Assembly: GCA_027943335.1 (NCBI GenBank)
Contig: BSBK01002053.1
Coordinates: 62,001-126,000 of the forward strand
DNA length: 64,000 nucleotides
Source of the DNA: Chamaecyparis obtusa
Taxonomy: Eukaryota; Streptophyta; Pinopsida; Cupressales; Cupressaceae
Reading direction: 5' to 3'
This document shows, one piece after another, positions 1 to 11,706 of the stretch (the first letter of the stretch is position 1; each line of letters begins with the position of its first letter). Both the position numbers and the translations under genes were made by a program. The notes beneath the pieces were generated by a model. The model was not told the origin of the DNA. It did not search any database and saw only the letters and a program-made list of their open reading frames with translations.

Positions 1-61
1 TTGCATATATATTAAAATAATTTATAATATTAGTGTGTAATATAATGTTTTCTATATTGTG

Positions 62-63
<2 letters not shown>

Positions 64-152
<89 letters not shown>
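64..152. repeat. (TA)n/(CA)n compound microsatellite
   Basis: Uninterrupted TA repeats run to about 135 and pass directly into about eight CA repeats. It is a simple-sequence tract with no sign of function. Confidence 0.95.
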
Positions 153-483
153 TATTAATGCAAAGTACTTTTAAAATAAAGCATATAAGCTTAGAAACTT
201 CTTAGTTATTTGATTTTTTTTGCATATATTACTAATTTATAATTATCTTCTAATTTCATTTTTTTTATCACAGATAAAAATTTCTATATGATTTATCATA
301 TATTATTATTAATTAAGAATCTTTAAAAATTAAAAAATTTTAATGTAAATTATTCACAAATTAAAAAAAAATAAAATTTGACAATCAATATTTTATTAAA
401 ACATAAAATAAAAGCCATCAATACATCAATTGTATGCATCATATAATAACCCCTTATATTTTGCCACATCATTCCTCGTGGCT

Positions 484-557
484 TAAACATTAGACTTAAT
501 ATTGCCACCCTTTTATTGAAATTCTTCATATTCAAATTGAAGAATGTTATGTTTAAA
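484..557 (+). repeat. Upstream copy of a duplicated segment of about 74 bp
   Basis: This segment recurs at 5636-5709 with two mismatches that I can see. It contains an 8-bp inverted repeat (ATTCTTCA / TGAAGAAT) around a short spacer and ends in the palindrome GTTTAAAC. It lies on the far side of the LINE from its copy. Confidence 0.85.
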
Positions 558-1020
558 CAAGTACCACATAGTGACTAGTACTTTCCTAATCAATTGTAAT
601 TATATTGTGAAATATAATTATAATTTTAATAAATTTATTATATTTTATTAAATATAATCTATTTAATATAAATTTATATAATTATATTTATAATAATGAA
701 GAATTTTCATTAAAACTATTATAAATAAATAAATTTAAATAAATCAATATTTTGAACTAAATTTAATAAGTTTTTAAAAATAAAATTATTATAATAATAT
801 TAAATATTAATTTAATATAGTTTAATTTAAATATTAGTATTTTGCAAAGGAAAAATAAAAAATTATAAGCAAATAAAATCACATATTGTTTTACATAAAT
901 AGTTGTTAATTTATAATTAATATATAATAAAAATTAAAATTAAAAAACTTTAAAAATATGAATAAAAATAAATATATATTATAATATCATAGGTTTTTAT
1001 TTAAATTATAATATATTGTA

Positions 1021-1036
1021 AAAATTAATAGTATAG
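1021..1036 (+). repeat. Left target-site duplication of the LINE
   Basis: AAAAATTAATAGTATA is repeated exactly at 5204-5219, immediately after the A-rich tail of the LINE. The A-rich start of the site suits target-primed reverse transcription. Confidence 0.92.
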
Positions 1037-1041
1037 GATTT

Positions 1042-2784
1042 GTGATGATAGGCGACATAGAGCGAATGCAAGTTGACGGTTCTGTTGGAGTCACCATTTT
1101 TGAAATCTCTGATGACCGTGCGGTTGGCACCCTCTCCAATGTGAGCAATACGAACAGGTGTGATCTCTCCTTGTCTTCCACTCCCACTAACACTAATTCT
1201 CCCTATCTTTCATTTGAGCCCGTACCCACTACCATTAACACACCCTTTCTGATTTTATCGCACCCCATGGCTGATGGCAAATGTGATAATGTTGCCTTTA
1301 ATAACTAGGCCTTTGCTTTAAAGGAAGCTACCCCTTCTCTTGTGCAACCAAAAGCTCCCGTTATGCCCAAATCCTTCCTTGAGGCAGTGGTGAATTCTGC
1401 ACCTACCATTAGCGCCAGCGCGAGGTTCACTTCTACATCAAACAATGAAACCAGGCAAGCAGGTAAGAACCCTAGGAACCCTTCCTCATTCAATGTTTCT
1501 CCAAACTCTGAAGTGATAGTGGAAATTCTGAAGGAAAAGGATAGGTTGAGGAACTCTGCTATTTTTTTTTCCGTGGTTGAAATTGATAAGGTTCCTCCTA
1601 GGAAATTTTTAGACGATTGGTTTCATAACTTCTGGAACCTTAAACTTGGCTATCATATTTCATTTTGTCGTCAGATCCAGAAGGGATTGTTTGTTATTTT
1701 TTTTAATAATCATGAATCTCAATCTGCAATTCTCAAAAAATAGTACTGGACTATTGGTAACACTATGTTTCAAGCTCTTGCTTGGTCTCCTGAAGCGATC
1801 CTTGATGAAGTTGTTTCCCTTTCGGCTCCCGAATGGATTCTTGTTAAGAAAATCCCTCCCTTTCTGTGGTGTTTCTTACCTCAACTCCTTGAGCCCATTG
1901 GAAAATTTGTTAGAATGGACGACTCCATCCATCTGGTGCCTCACATGGATGCTAGAGTGTTAATTTTGCTAAACCCAGGCAAAGATCTTCCTAGCGAAAT
2001 TAACATTGTCATTACTAATGAAGTTTTTTCTTGCCCTATTGAGGTTCTTGGTGGGCTTAGCACCTATTTTCTTTGCAAGAAATAGGGACATCTTAGAAAA
2101 GACTGTCCCATTATTAAACATAATAAATCTCCTAAATCGGTAAACCCTACTGTCTCCCCTACTTTCAATCCCCCTGAACCTTTTGGCTTTACCTCACTTA
2201 TGACCAATTTGTTGCCCTCAATAGATGTCTCATCCCAGTCAAGTTTGGCCTCTCAGCTTCCACTTAACCCCCCAAGCTTTTCCCTGCCTAACCTTGAGGA
2301 CTCTGCGGATGGATTCCAAGCTATTTCTAAAAAGAGGAAGAAATGTGGCCACAAACCTAATAATTCCTCTCAACCTGCCGCTTCTTTCCCTGCTCCCCCT
2401 TTCAACTCTGTGTTCAATCCTCATTCGAATTTCATTACCTCTTCGCAACCCTCTATTGGTAACTCCAGTGAACCTTCCGCCTTGGCTTTGCCTACTTGGC
2501 CTAAACTCCTGGTTAATAATTTCAAAGAAATTACCAATGACTTTGTCTTGGAAGTCATTCCAGTGGCTCCTAACTTATCTAGCATCCCAAGTATGGAACT
2601 GGATCTTGCATCACCATCCCTCTTAGATAATGATGATCTCCTCACTTCAAAGAGGAGAGGGAGACCTCTTCGCTCCACAAACAAAAATTCTATGACTAAA
2701 AAACAAGACAGCTATGTGGGAGTCTCTCCTATGGAGGAACTTTCTTGTGTTGATGCATCTAATCTTAAATTGGTTTCATCATGA
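1042..2784 (+). pseudogene. LINE ORF1: DUF4283 and zinc-knuckle nucleic-acid-binding protein
   Basis: One frame stays open for 581 codons apart from three TAG stops at 1306, 1741 and 2083. From about 1500 to 2080 it shows the DUF4283 pattern, with a hydrophobic core, the CRQIQKGLFVIFF block and the LSAPEWILVKKIP block. A zinc knuckle follows at about 2065-2110 (YFLCKK, stop, GHLRKDC); its first Cys is now Tyr and a stop lies inside it. The tail is rich in Ser and Pro, with a basic stretch near 2325-2345 (KKRKKC). In plant LINEs this protein binds element RNA. The first ATG lies 6 bp inside the element, so the 5' end appears full length. Confidence 0.85.
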
Positions 2785-5054
2785 ATTGTGTTTCATGGAA
2801 TATTAGGGGATTGGAATGTCTCGATAGGAAATTTGTTATCAAGAGTTTTCTCAATAGTATCAAATCTACTGATATCTTGATGTTGCAAGAAATTAAACTA
2901 CTGGATTCACTCTTGAATCCAACCTAAATTTTCTTTGGAGCAATGCGATTAAGTTTTTCACTAATCACCCTCATGGTAGAGGGGGTGTCACTATCTTGAT
3001 TAACCCTAAATGGGAAGCCTTCATCAAGGACAGTGGCATCTCCCCCTGCAACAGAGCTATTTGGATTATGTTTAACTATAATAATAAAGGTTTTGGTATT
3101 TGTTCTATTTATGCTGCTAATGATTATAAAGAAAGATCTAGTCTTTGGTCTTGGCTCACCTCTCTCCTTGATATTCCCTAGTTGCTGAGGGGGGACTTTA
3201 CTATGATTGAGTCTCAGGAAGATAAAATTGGAGGACTTTCATTCTCTTGGAAAGATCAAGAAAAGCTTCAATGGAATATGCTTAAGCATTCTAAGATCCT
3301 CTTTGACCCTCTTACGACAAACAAGAATACTAATCTGGGCCTTTGGCACAACTGGTGCAACTTTAAAAAAGGCTCATCCAAAATATACTCTAGACTGGAT
3401 CATTTTGATCTCAATAAGAATTTTTTCTCTGTGACCCTTGATGCCCAGAATAACTTAGTCTTAGTTTCTCCTACTGCTCTTTCAGATCATCACCCTATCT
3501 CAATTTCATTTAGGTTTAGTTGTTCCCCTATCAATAGTAGGGTCAACAGTCCCAAGTTTATCCTCAATACCAGCCTCTTAGTTGATGTAGATATTCTTTC
3601 TCCCATTAGCATCATCATACATGTTAACAAATTTCACTACCCTTCCATTTCCCATGCTGAGAGGTGGAATATGAATGTGCTTGCCTGGCAGAATTTGCTT
3701 AGGACTGTTGGTCAAAAGAAAGCTAAGGATTTTAGATGCTCTGAGACTAGGCTTGCTACCAACCTTTATGATGCTGAGGTCGCTATCCAAGAGAATCTGG
3801 ATAATCTTTTGCTGATCCCCCAACTCGCCTATGCTAGGGAAGCCCTTAGACAACATCAACAACATAAAACTCATGGTGCTAGGATTTTCTCCAGAGCCCG
3901 TTGGCCTTACATTAAGAATAAGAACTTTTATGATGACAATCATCTCCATGGTGAGATCCATTTGGTGGAACCTGCAGCTTGGTGGTAAACCTTTAGCCCT
4001 CTCCCAAGGATGCTCTGCCAAGCAATGGGCCACTTGGGGGATCAAGGAATTTGTGGATATCTTTGAAAATGACAGACTCAATCTATGGGATGAGCTGAAG
4101 AATAAGTATAACATTCCTTCTTCCCATAAGAAGACCTACAACATGATTCTCAAAGCTAGTAAGGACATTCCCTCCCTCTGCCATGTTGATTCTAGCAGCT
4201 ACATGAACATTAAGTGGCTAGATGGTACCATTATTACCAAACTTAAAGCCAAGAATATTTATGCTATTATTGACTACAATGAATCCATTATCATCCATGT
4301 TAACAAGAATTGGTATACTAATATAGATGTCTCCTCCTGGAAGAAATTATTTGATAAACTTTGGAAAAGCTCTATTGATCCAAAAATTAAGTGTTTTAAA
4401 TGGCTCTTAATTTTGGATAAACTTCCTATTATGAAGGATTTTTATGATATCACGTACTGCAACATTTGTAGGACCCTGGAAATGGGGAGGCATATTTTCT
4501 TTGACTGCATCTTTTCTAAAGAGGTTTGACTTATGTTTGGTATCTCTATCCCTACCAATTTTAACATTTTTGAAATTATTACTGGTTTTATTGATGGTGC
4601 TAAGAAGGACATTAATCTATTTTGGAATATTCTCTCTTCTAACATTTTATGGCAGATTTGGAAATGCAGGAATGAGGAAAGGTTTCAAAATATTCCCAGG
4701 GTTCTTACTGAGTCTTTTCAAAGTCTCACGCATTTTAAAATTTTCTCGCAGGTTCACATTACCATGAAAGTTGATAAAGATAAATTCAAAAGGCTTCTCA
4801 GAATTGGATACACTACGTTCTTCACCACTGAGCTGAAGGATGGGCACTTTTGGAGACGTCATATGGACAATCTCAAACTTTTTGATCAAACTGTCAAGTA
4901 GCTTAACAAGGAAGTCGGGAGGAACAACAAAGATACTACAGAGAATATGATCCTCATGCTCAATCAAATTTAGGATCAGAAGAACATTGTATGGATGGAA
5001 GGCACTATGGGGTGGACTGATTGGGTGGACACTCAGGATGACCTTCTGCATTAG
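2781..5054 (+). pseudogene. LINE ORF2: endonuclease plus C-terminal zf-RVT, RT lost
   Basis: It starts in an ATGA overlap with the ORF1 stop. The N-terminus reads MNCVSWNIRGL, the usual opening of an APE-type endonuclease, and LMLQEIKL follows. A one-base loss near 2900 shifts the frame. Further endonuclease blocks are GRGGVTILINPKW, GDFT at about 3192 (normally GDFN) and SDHHPISISF at about 3485. After SRARW near 3895 the expected RT with its YADD-type core is absent and the text jumps to a C-terminal region. The zf-RVT block lies at 4340-4520 (WKSSIDPKIKCFKWLL, then C-x2-C, H and C). The TGA at 4527 replaces a likely Trp and later TAGs replace likely Gln. Confidence 0.85.
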
Positions 5055-5203
5055 ATTGTGGTTCCTTTGGCTCTTTTTTGTACTTATGTGATCAATTTAT
5101 TACTTCTCGTGGTTGCTCTAGTGCTGAGGCTTAGCCTCTTGTAAATCTTTTTTGATACTCTGCAGTCCCTTTTTGTATCTTGAACTCCTTATATTTAATA
5201 CAA

Positions 5204-5219
5204 AAAAATTAATAGTATA
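5204..5219 (+). repeat. Right target-site duplication of the LINE
   Basis: Exact 16-bp copy of 1021-1036. Its leading As merge with the short A tail of the element, so the left edge is uncertain by one or two bases. Confidence 0.92.
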
Positions 5220-5614
5220 AACTAGAATAAATTCAAATAACATAATTTTTAATTTAAAAATATATTAATAAAAAATTAAAAAAACTTCATGAGAACTTAA
5301 CAAAATAATTTACAAAAAAACAAATTCTAAAAAAACTCTTATAAATTCTAAACAACTTCTATAAAATTTATTCATGCCTAAAAAATAGGTCTATAAGACC
5401 TTAAATGTTTTAGCCAATCATTTCATCAAAAAATATTTTTTACAATTTATAAACTTAAAAAATTTACATATAGACTATAGAAAATGTTTAATTTTTTACA
5501 AAATAAAATTATACTAAATTATAATTGGTGGAAAAAATCAGTTTTAATCACTAGTTAATCGAAGAAATCCAAAAATGGATGCAATAGTACTTTCTTAGCC
5601 TATCGACAAGTACT

Positions 5615-5640
5615 AATAAAGTGATTGATATTTTGTAAAC
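5615..5640 (+). repeat. Left copy of a 26-bp direct repeat around an inserted segment
   Basis: Identical to 5708-5733. Between the two copies lie 67 bases (5641-5707) that match 489-555, so the inserted segment is bounded by a direct repeat. Confidence 0.9.
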
Positions 5641-5709
5641 ATTAGACTTAATATTGCCACCCTTTTATTCAAATTCTTCATATTCAAATTGAAGAATGTT
5701 AAGTTTAAA
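5636..5709 (+). repeat. Downstream copy of the duplicated segment of about 74 bp
   Basis: Matches 484-557 with two visible mismatches. The match runs a few bases into the flanking 26-bp repeats (TAAAC on the left, TTTAAA on the right), which looks like microhomology at the joints. Confidence 0.85.
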
Positions 5710-5733
5710 TAAAGTGATTGATATTTTGTAAAC
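5708..5733 (+). repeat. Right copy of the 26-bp direct repeat
   Basis: Identical to 5615-5640. Confidence 0.9.
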
Positions 5734-7981
5734 TTTCTTTGCAAACCAATAGTCTTACCTTCTAAGAACAAATTGTAAATATGAGCATTAGAATTAGAAA
5801 TATATCACTCAACATTTATCTTATTAAATCTATGGCTAATGAATAGTTGTCCAAATCTCAAACTTTTTACATCATATACACCATATACAAAACATGTAAG
5901 ACACTAAAAAAGATGATTATAATAAGAAAACAAAACAGGTCATGAAGATATTATGGTCCCTCAGAAATTTATCTTGGAGGCAACATTAGATTATACTGTT
6001 ATAATCTAATTGATAAAATTGTCTAGCTTGTAAAGAAGCTAGAATGAAAAGTTGGTAAGGCTTTTACATAAACAAGAGTTGTGTGCAGCAGGAGTCCCTG
6101 CCTTCGGCAAAGAAATAAGATAGAGTATGAAGCAGCAATTTAGTTGACTTTGGAGAAGGGAAGGAAGTTACATCACAATGTATAATAGCAAGTAATGATG
6201 AATGATGCAACTTATAATTTATAGTTTTCAAAATATGTATGTTTTTAAAAATGACAAGAAACTGAAAGCATGCCTGACAACATATAGTAGCTGTTTTTTT
6301 TTTATTGTATGCTAAATATGCAATCTACCATCTTTTGCTTCTTTTTCTCTCTTGCATTTGGATCATGTAGTATGATCTGAAACGTTGATGACTAAAAAAA
6401 TCTACACAATCGAATGCAGAAACTCATATAGCATTTACATGGATTGTGGGAATCTAATAGATTTGAGCTGCTAAAAAGTTGAACAAGTTAGGATCTTAAC
6501 TTAATTGGAAAAATATTTAAATTGCCAAATAAAATTTCACTCCTCGATGCCATAACAAGTATCAATCATGCCAATTGGTAGAAGAAATACAATCATGGCT
6601 CATCAAAGAGAATAAAAAAGGAAAGATTAATATATCAGATAACTTTTTAATCACTAATGTGATAACATCTAGCTAGCATGAGTATCCATTCATTCATTGT
6701 TATCGATTACGTGCACATAAGGCATTCATTTCTCCTGGAGTATTTTACTCTTTTGTCAATGAAGTTAACCTTGGAAAAAAATAATCCTTACAACATAATC
6801 AACAAAGGAAAATTTATGACAGATATAGGCAGAAAGAGAGCATAAAATGATATTTTCATCTTAATAGCAATAATAAAACAACAATTTTCAAGCAACATTT
6901 CATCTCAAAGAATGCCAATTTAAAATCCATGCAATTTGTATTCTTGATTAGGTTATAATTACAACTTAATAATAAGAATACACAGGGTTTGTTTCTTGAT
7001 TAACATCTCAAGCACCAAAAAAATATTCATAAATTATGTAGTAAAGAACAAATATCTTCCTTATCAACTCAACAAGGTATATATAAAATCACTTGCAATA
7101 ATCATGATGCAAAACATGCAAGTATAATACAATACAACACAGGATACAAGCTATCCAAAATATCATAGAAGTGCTCCTCTTCAAGTGAAAATATATTTTT
7201 CTGGGTTACAGAATGTAGCTTTCACAATAGCCTTCCATTTGATACTTTGATTTGTACAAGTATCCACAAATTTGATTTCAATTTGTAAATCAAGGCTCCT
7301 CGCTAGACTCTAACTTGCACAGACTTGGAAAAATAAATTGCATATATTAATCAACACTCCAAAAATGTATAAGACCAAATTTGACCCAAAATAATGACAT
7401 TTTCTATTTATTTAATAGGGAAAACACACCACACACACCAAAGCTTTGAGGTTCAACATTGATCTTGAATCTTCATCACTCAAAGCTTGATGAACAAAAT
7501 GCAATCCAAAACATCAACAAAGGTGCCTAATTCATAGTTGTGTGAAGTATTTTTTTTAATAGGAAATTTGAAGCATAATAAAGTTCTCATTTGGTTGTAT
7601 CATTGGAGTATTTCCTTCTGTAACAGGGACATATTGACCTTTAATAAATCTATGTTTATTGAGCACACTTCAAATCTATAAGTTACCTGCAATTTGAGTA
7701 AAAAAATAATAAGAAAAATCTGGGTAATGCAAAGTGTGAATGAAAATAGACACTAAAATGCTAGTTCACATAATTGACAAAATGCGTAGTGGACTTTACA
7801 AATCAAAATTCTAGGTTAGCATATAAGGTGTTGCATCTGAAACAAGCAAAGTAACATGTTTTGTGTAATATAAGATTATAATAAAAGAAATAAAGGGGCA
7901 ACTACAACAGTTTGGATTTCCATTTTGTTTTGAATTAAACTTCAATGAAAAGTATATGTTTTTTTTGTTCCCTACAGTTAT

Positions 7982-8181
7982 TTAAGCTGGAAGAACATAG
8001 AAAAGTGTGGGCCACACTATTTTTACTGACATATTTTTCTTGAGTTGAGGTTCTAATAATCCTGCCATCATTGGATGCATTTTTTTGTATCTAGTTTCCT
8101 TAATTAGTGTAATCAGCTTGAAGACAAAACTTTGGCAATCTCTCCCAACCGTGGACTCGTAAAAATCAGTTTTCCTAGTAA
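7982..8181 (-). pseudogene. Possible terminal exon of an unidentified cellular gene
   Basis: After a possible acceptor (ATGATATTAG) the minus strand is open for about 65 codons to a TAA at 7982. The text looks protein-like (KTDFYESTVGRDCQSFVF, KKMHPMMAGLLEPQLKK, ending FYVLPA) and matches no retrotransposon domain I know. The acceptor phase fits the donor at 24442/24443 on the other side of T1. I infer that it is the last exon of the gene described at 24443-26200. I do not recognise the family. It could be chance. Confidence 0.35.
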
Positions 8182-8857
8182 CTAATATCATGAAGTTTCA
8201 TTCTTCAGGCTAAGTATATGTGTAAATGCTTGCAATTAAATACCAACCACAATGTAAACATGAAGTCAATAACCCAAGGCATAACGAGCATAACCAAAGC
8301 AGTATAAAGTTGATCCAAGCAACCCATTTTTCAAATTGGTTGAGTCCAATCTATTCTGGCTGCATGTCTCCAAAAAACATTTTTGGCTACAACTTATTAT
8401 TTTACTGAATTTGAGACACCAGTTTGTGGCTGATAGGAATCACATGCAAGGTAAAATGTGAACCCTTAGAGGTTTTCTGATGCCTAGCATTATTTACTAT
8501 CTTGATTTAGTGAATCTTGTCTAATAGTGAAGAAATGCGGTCCAAGTATTGGATTTGTAGATAAATGACATATGAATAAAAAATAGGTTAGTTGAGCTAT
8601 GTTTCAAAAGATAAGAAGCCATAAGATTGGAACAAAAGGATGAAAATTGCCAACTCACTAAACATATAGCAACATGTAAAAAAGTACATCCTTTCATCTA
8701 AAAAGAATATATTTGGAAATGACAATCACTATATCAAATATTAATGTTTCAGAAGCCACAAAAATATGAATTCTTTTCTAAGGGATCAAGTACAAAGTTT
8801 TAATTTAATATTTGAGGACATAAAAATTGAATCTATTTTTGAATACAAAATTGACAT
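8182..8857. other. AT-rich DNA between the exon-like segment and T1
   Basis: No coding pattern seen. In the proposed gene model this is the 3' part of the intron that received T1. Confidence 0.4.
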
Positions 8858-8862
8858 GATAT
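8858..8862 (+). repeat. Left TSD of T1 (GATAT)
   Basis: GATAT directly precedes the left LTR and recurs at 24077-24081 directly after the right LTR. A 5-bp duplication is usual for Ty3/gypsy integrases. Confidence 0.93.
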
Positions 8863-10170
8863 TGTGGACTAGGCTTTTGAGGATACCTGTTTTGAAAGCT
8901 TCAAGCCAAAAAAAGATTAGATTTTAACCTAACATGAAAACAATCCAAAACAAGGAAACTCTAAACTAAGCCACCTCAGATTGAGCTAAAACAAGTGCAC
9001 CCAAGCAATGTTTGATTTGCGCTTGCTTAAGGGGATGTGGGTGTGCTCTCTAAGCACTTGGAGCATGTTCCTAATACTGATTTAGAAGGATTGAAACTCA
9101 TGAGAACCCCATAAATGGCACGAAATAGGTATAGAACACCTAATTTTCCCCTAAGGCCTCAAGAGCTCAAGAATGCTTTAATGGAGATTAAGCTATATGA
9201 TGCTTATGCTAAGATTGATTTTAGTCCAAATAGAGATGTGACATGATGCTATGCTTATGTAAAACAATGGAAGAAACTAGGTTAATCCATTAAAGCTATA
9301 TTAAGATGAGCTAAAAATGCTTGAAGGTAAACTAAATTAGGATGATTATGCTAAAGCTAGAAATAAAAGGGCATGATAACAATGCATGAAAATAAAAGTT
9401 AAGCTAATAATTTGCTCTTGGAAAAGGGGGTATTTATAGGATTCCCTAAGGGGGAATGAGTGGCCAGGATCAAAATCCTTAAGAGAGGCCAAGATTCATT
9501 CAAAGGGGAGCACATGGATTGTGCTAGTTCAGGGCCACCTCCTTGTGACAAGTGTCACAAGGGTATTGGGTTGAAAGATGGGAGGGATGTGCACAATTTG
9601 GGAAATGTGCCTAAGGTCAAAGGGTGTAAGAAAGGGGTGAGGGGCTTCTTAAATGCATCATAAATGCATGTAAGAGGGATAAGGAGGCCTTAAATGCATT
9701 TAATGCATGCAAGAGAAGTCTCTAGAAGTCTATTGACTTTGGGTTAAGCTTAGGAATTGGCTAACCTTGTTTAGGGAATGTGACAAGGTTAGGGGGGATT
9801 AGGATTAGGAAATGATGGGATTAGCCTTTATCGAAATTAAAGAAGGATTAGAAGATTCTGGAAGAGGTTAGTGGTTTTAAAAAAATTGGCCAATTTTTGG
9901 GCAAAAAATAAATAAATAATTTATTTTGGGATTTTTGGTCAATTTATTAATTAAATAATTAATAAATAGGGGAATAATGTTTAAATAAGATTTAAACATT
10001 TTTGGGAGGGATTTCTTAATTAAATATTTTTAATTAAGATAAAGGGATTTAATGACATAAAAATAAATTAATTAATTAAATAAATAATTAATTAATAAAT
10101 GATGATGTCATCAGGGATTTTTCAAAAAATAAAAATACTTTATTTTCTAAAGGATTTTTAGGTGTCTACA
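8863..10170 (-). repeat. T1 3' LTR (left copy)
   Basis: It begins TGTGGACTAGG and ends GGTGTCTACA on the plus strand, so in element orientation it opens with TGTAGACACC. It matches 22768-24076 throughout; the first 66 bases differ at three positions. Confidence 0.95.
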
Positions 10171-10187
10171 TTTTGCCCCTCTTTGAT
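10171..10187 (-). promoter_or_regulatory. T1 polypurine tract
   Basis: On the minus strand AAAGAGGGGCAAAA abuts the start of the 3' LTR. This is the usual primer for plus-strand DNA synthesis. G3 has nearly the same tract. Confidence 0.85.
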
Positions 10188-11706
10188 GCGATGCCACAAG
10201 TGGCATGACGTCAAAGATAAGAAAATAAGATGCCCAAGGCTAGAATTTAGAGGAATGATGGGTTGTGCCCCCTCGAGAAAATAACGCAAGGAGTAAACAT
10301 TGTGGAATTTTCTCAAAAGGAAACAAAGAAGGAAGGACTGATGAAGAAGGGGGAGATAAATAAAAAAGCTTCTAAGAGAAAAGATGGATGAATGCAAGAT
10401 GAGATGGAATGAAAAATGCAGGATGCAACTTTATGAGGATGCAAGATTAATCTATATGATGCAAGATGCAGGGGATTTGGGGAAGCTCCAAGTGCAAATG
10501 TGGAGAGCACAACCTAGTTTAATAGAGCAATGCTAGAGACCGGCCAAGGATACTAGGATCACAAGGCCTTGTCACCAGAGGTGCAGAGGACTGATGCGAA
10601 AAAGACACGCAGGGTTGCCCCAGCATCACGCATGATCCCGAGAAGGAGGCATGGTAGAAATGATCCTGGAGAAACCACAAACACATGATTGACTCACAGA
10701 CAGAAGCAAAAGATCAAAAGACCATGCCCCAAATTATCCTCATTCATAGCACACCATGATATAAAGGATTGTGGCGAATTTGAGTAGAGAACAATGAGAA
10801 GCCATAAAATATTAACAAGATCCAAAGGACAAAATCCAAGACCAAAATGAGAACTCCAAAAAGACATCCTTTGCCAAGGAGAGAGATTTGATGTGACAGA
10901 TTGAATTGATGGTGGAAAGATTGGTCTGAACGTGTAGAAGGATGCATCAACACGGACCAGGTGTGATTGGTGGAAGATTGGATCTGACAGGAGGAAGGAT
11001 ACATCCTCAAGGACCTGCTGATTGATGAGAGAATGAGTGTTGTTGGTCGCTGGGCAAATGATGAAGTCAAAGAATAAGCACTGGGATCAAGAATAGTCAA
11101 CAAGGGATGTTGCTGAAGTACAAGGTTGGGTAGGACAAAGTATGCTAATCAAATGCTGGTGCAGGACTGAAAGGGTTATGGACAACAAGGCGCGAGGATA
11201 TGTACAAGGGATAGGAAAAGAGATATACAATGGATATCTATAGAAGCTTAGGATTGGGGATAGGAAGAGCTCGTTATACAGGATATGGTACAAGAAGGAT
11301 GGTGCTATATAAGATATGGTATAGGAAGGATCACGTTATACAAGATACATAGGATATGGTACAAGATATGTGCAAGATAGGGTACAAGTGGGTTTGGGGA
11401 TTTTCTTGAGGATCATGAAAAAGCAGAATGTCGGGGGATGGTGGATGGAGATGGGGATGGTAGAAAAAGGAGTGAGATGTTGGGATGGGTGGGATGGGAG
11501 TTTGATAGATAATAACTCAGTCCACTATGTATGGTGCCTGTTTGCCAAGTTTTCACCAACATACTTGTCCAAGGTGCTTGAATTGCCAAGTTTTCACCAT
11601 TGGATGATTTTTTTTCTTTTTCTTTTTCTTTTTCTTTTTTTTCTTTTTTGTGTATTTTTTTTTCTTTTTCCAATTTTTATGGATTTTCGGAATATGTAGA
11701 TCTAGT
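10188..11706 (-). other. T1 3' untranslated region with internal repeats
   Basis: No coding pattern. It contains two related units at about 10915-11015 (GGAAGATTGG-like text, then AAGGAT and ACATC), several GATATGGTACAAGA units at 11280-11385, two GCCAAGTTTTCACC motifs at about 11545 and 11585, and a pyrimidine-rich run at 11605-11675. G3 carries the same TTTTCACC motif in the equivalent place. Confidence 0.7.

Larger units (their letters stand above)
1..1020. other. AT-rich non-coding DNA
   Basis: Very AT-rich sequence with frequent stops in all frames and no protein motif. It holds a dinucleotide tract at 64-152 and a short segment at 484-557 that recurs at 5636-5709. It is the left flank of the LINE. 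Confidence 0.8.
1037..5203 (+). mobile_element. L1-type LINE retrotransposon, internally deleted
   Basis: A non-LTR retrotransposon bounded by a 16-bp TSD and ending in a short A-run. ORF1 (DUF4283 plus zinc knuckle) overlaps ORF2 (endonuclease, then zf-RVT) by ATGA. ORF2 is far shorter than usual because the region between the endonuclease and the zf-RVT domain, which should hold the reverse transcriptase, is missing; the break lies near 3930-3965. In-frame stops are few and mostly TAG or TGA at likely Gln or Trp codons. The copy cannot move by itself. Confidence 0.9.
5220..7981. other. AT-rich spacer with no recognised gene
   Basis: Apart from the rearranged segment at 5615-5733 I see no coding pattern, no RNA gene and no LTR in this stretch. 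If the exon-like segments on either side of T1 form one minus-strand gene, this is its 3' flank. Confidence 0.6.

Noticed and set aside
9460..9663. 67-codon open frame, repeated at 23365-23568
   Set aside because: It lies in both T1 LTRs; duplicated because the LTR is duplicated, with no domain.
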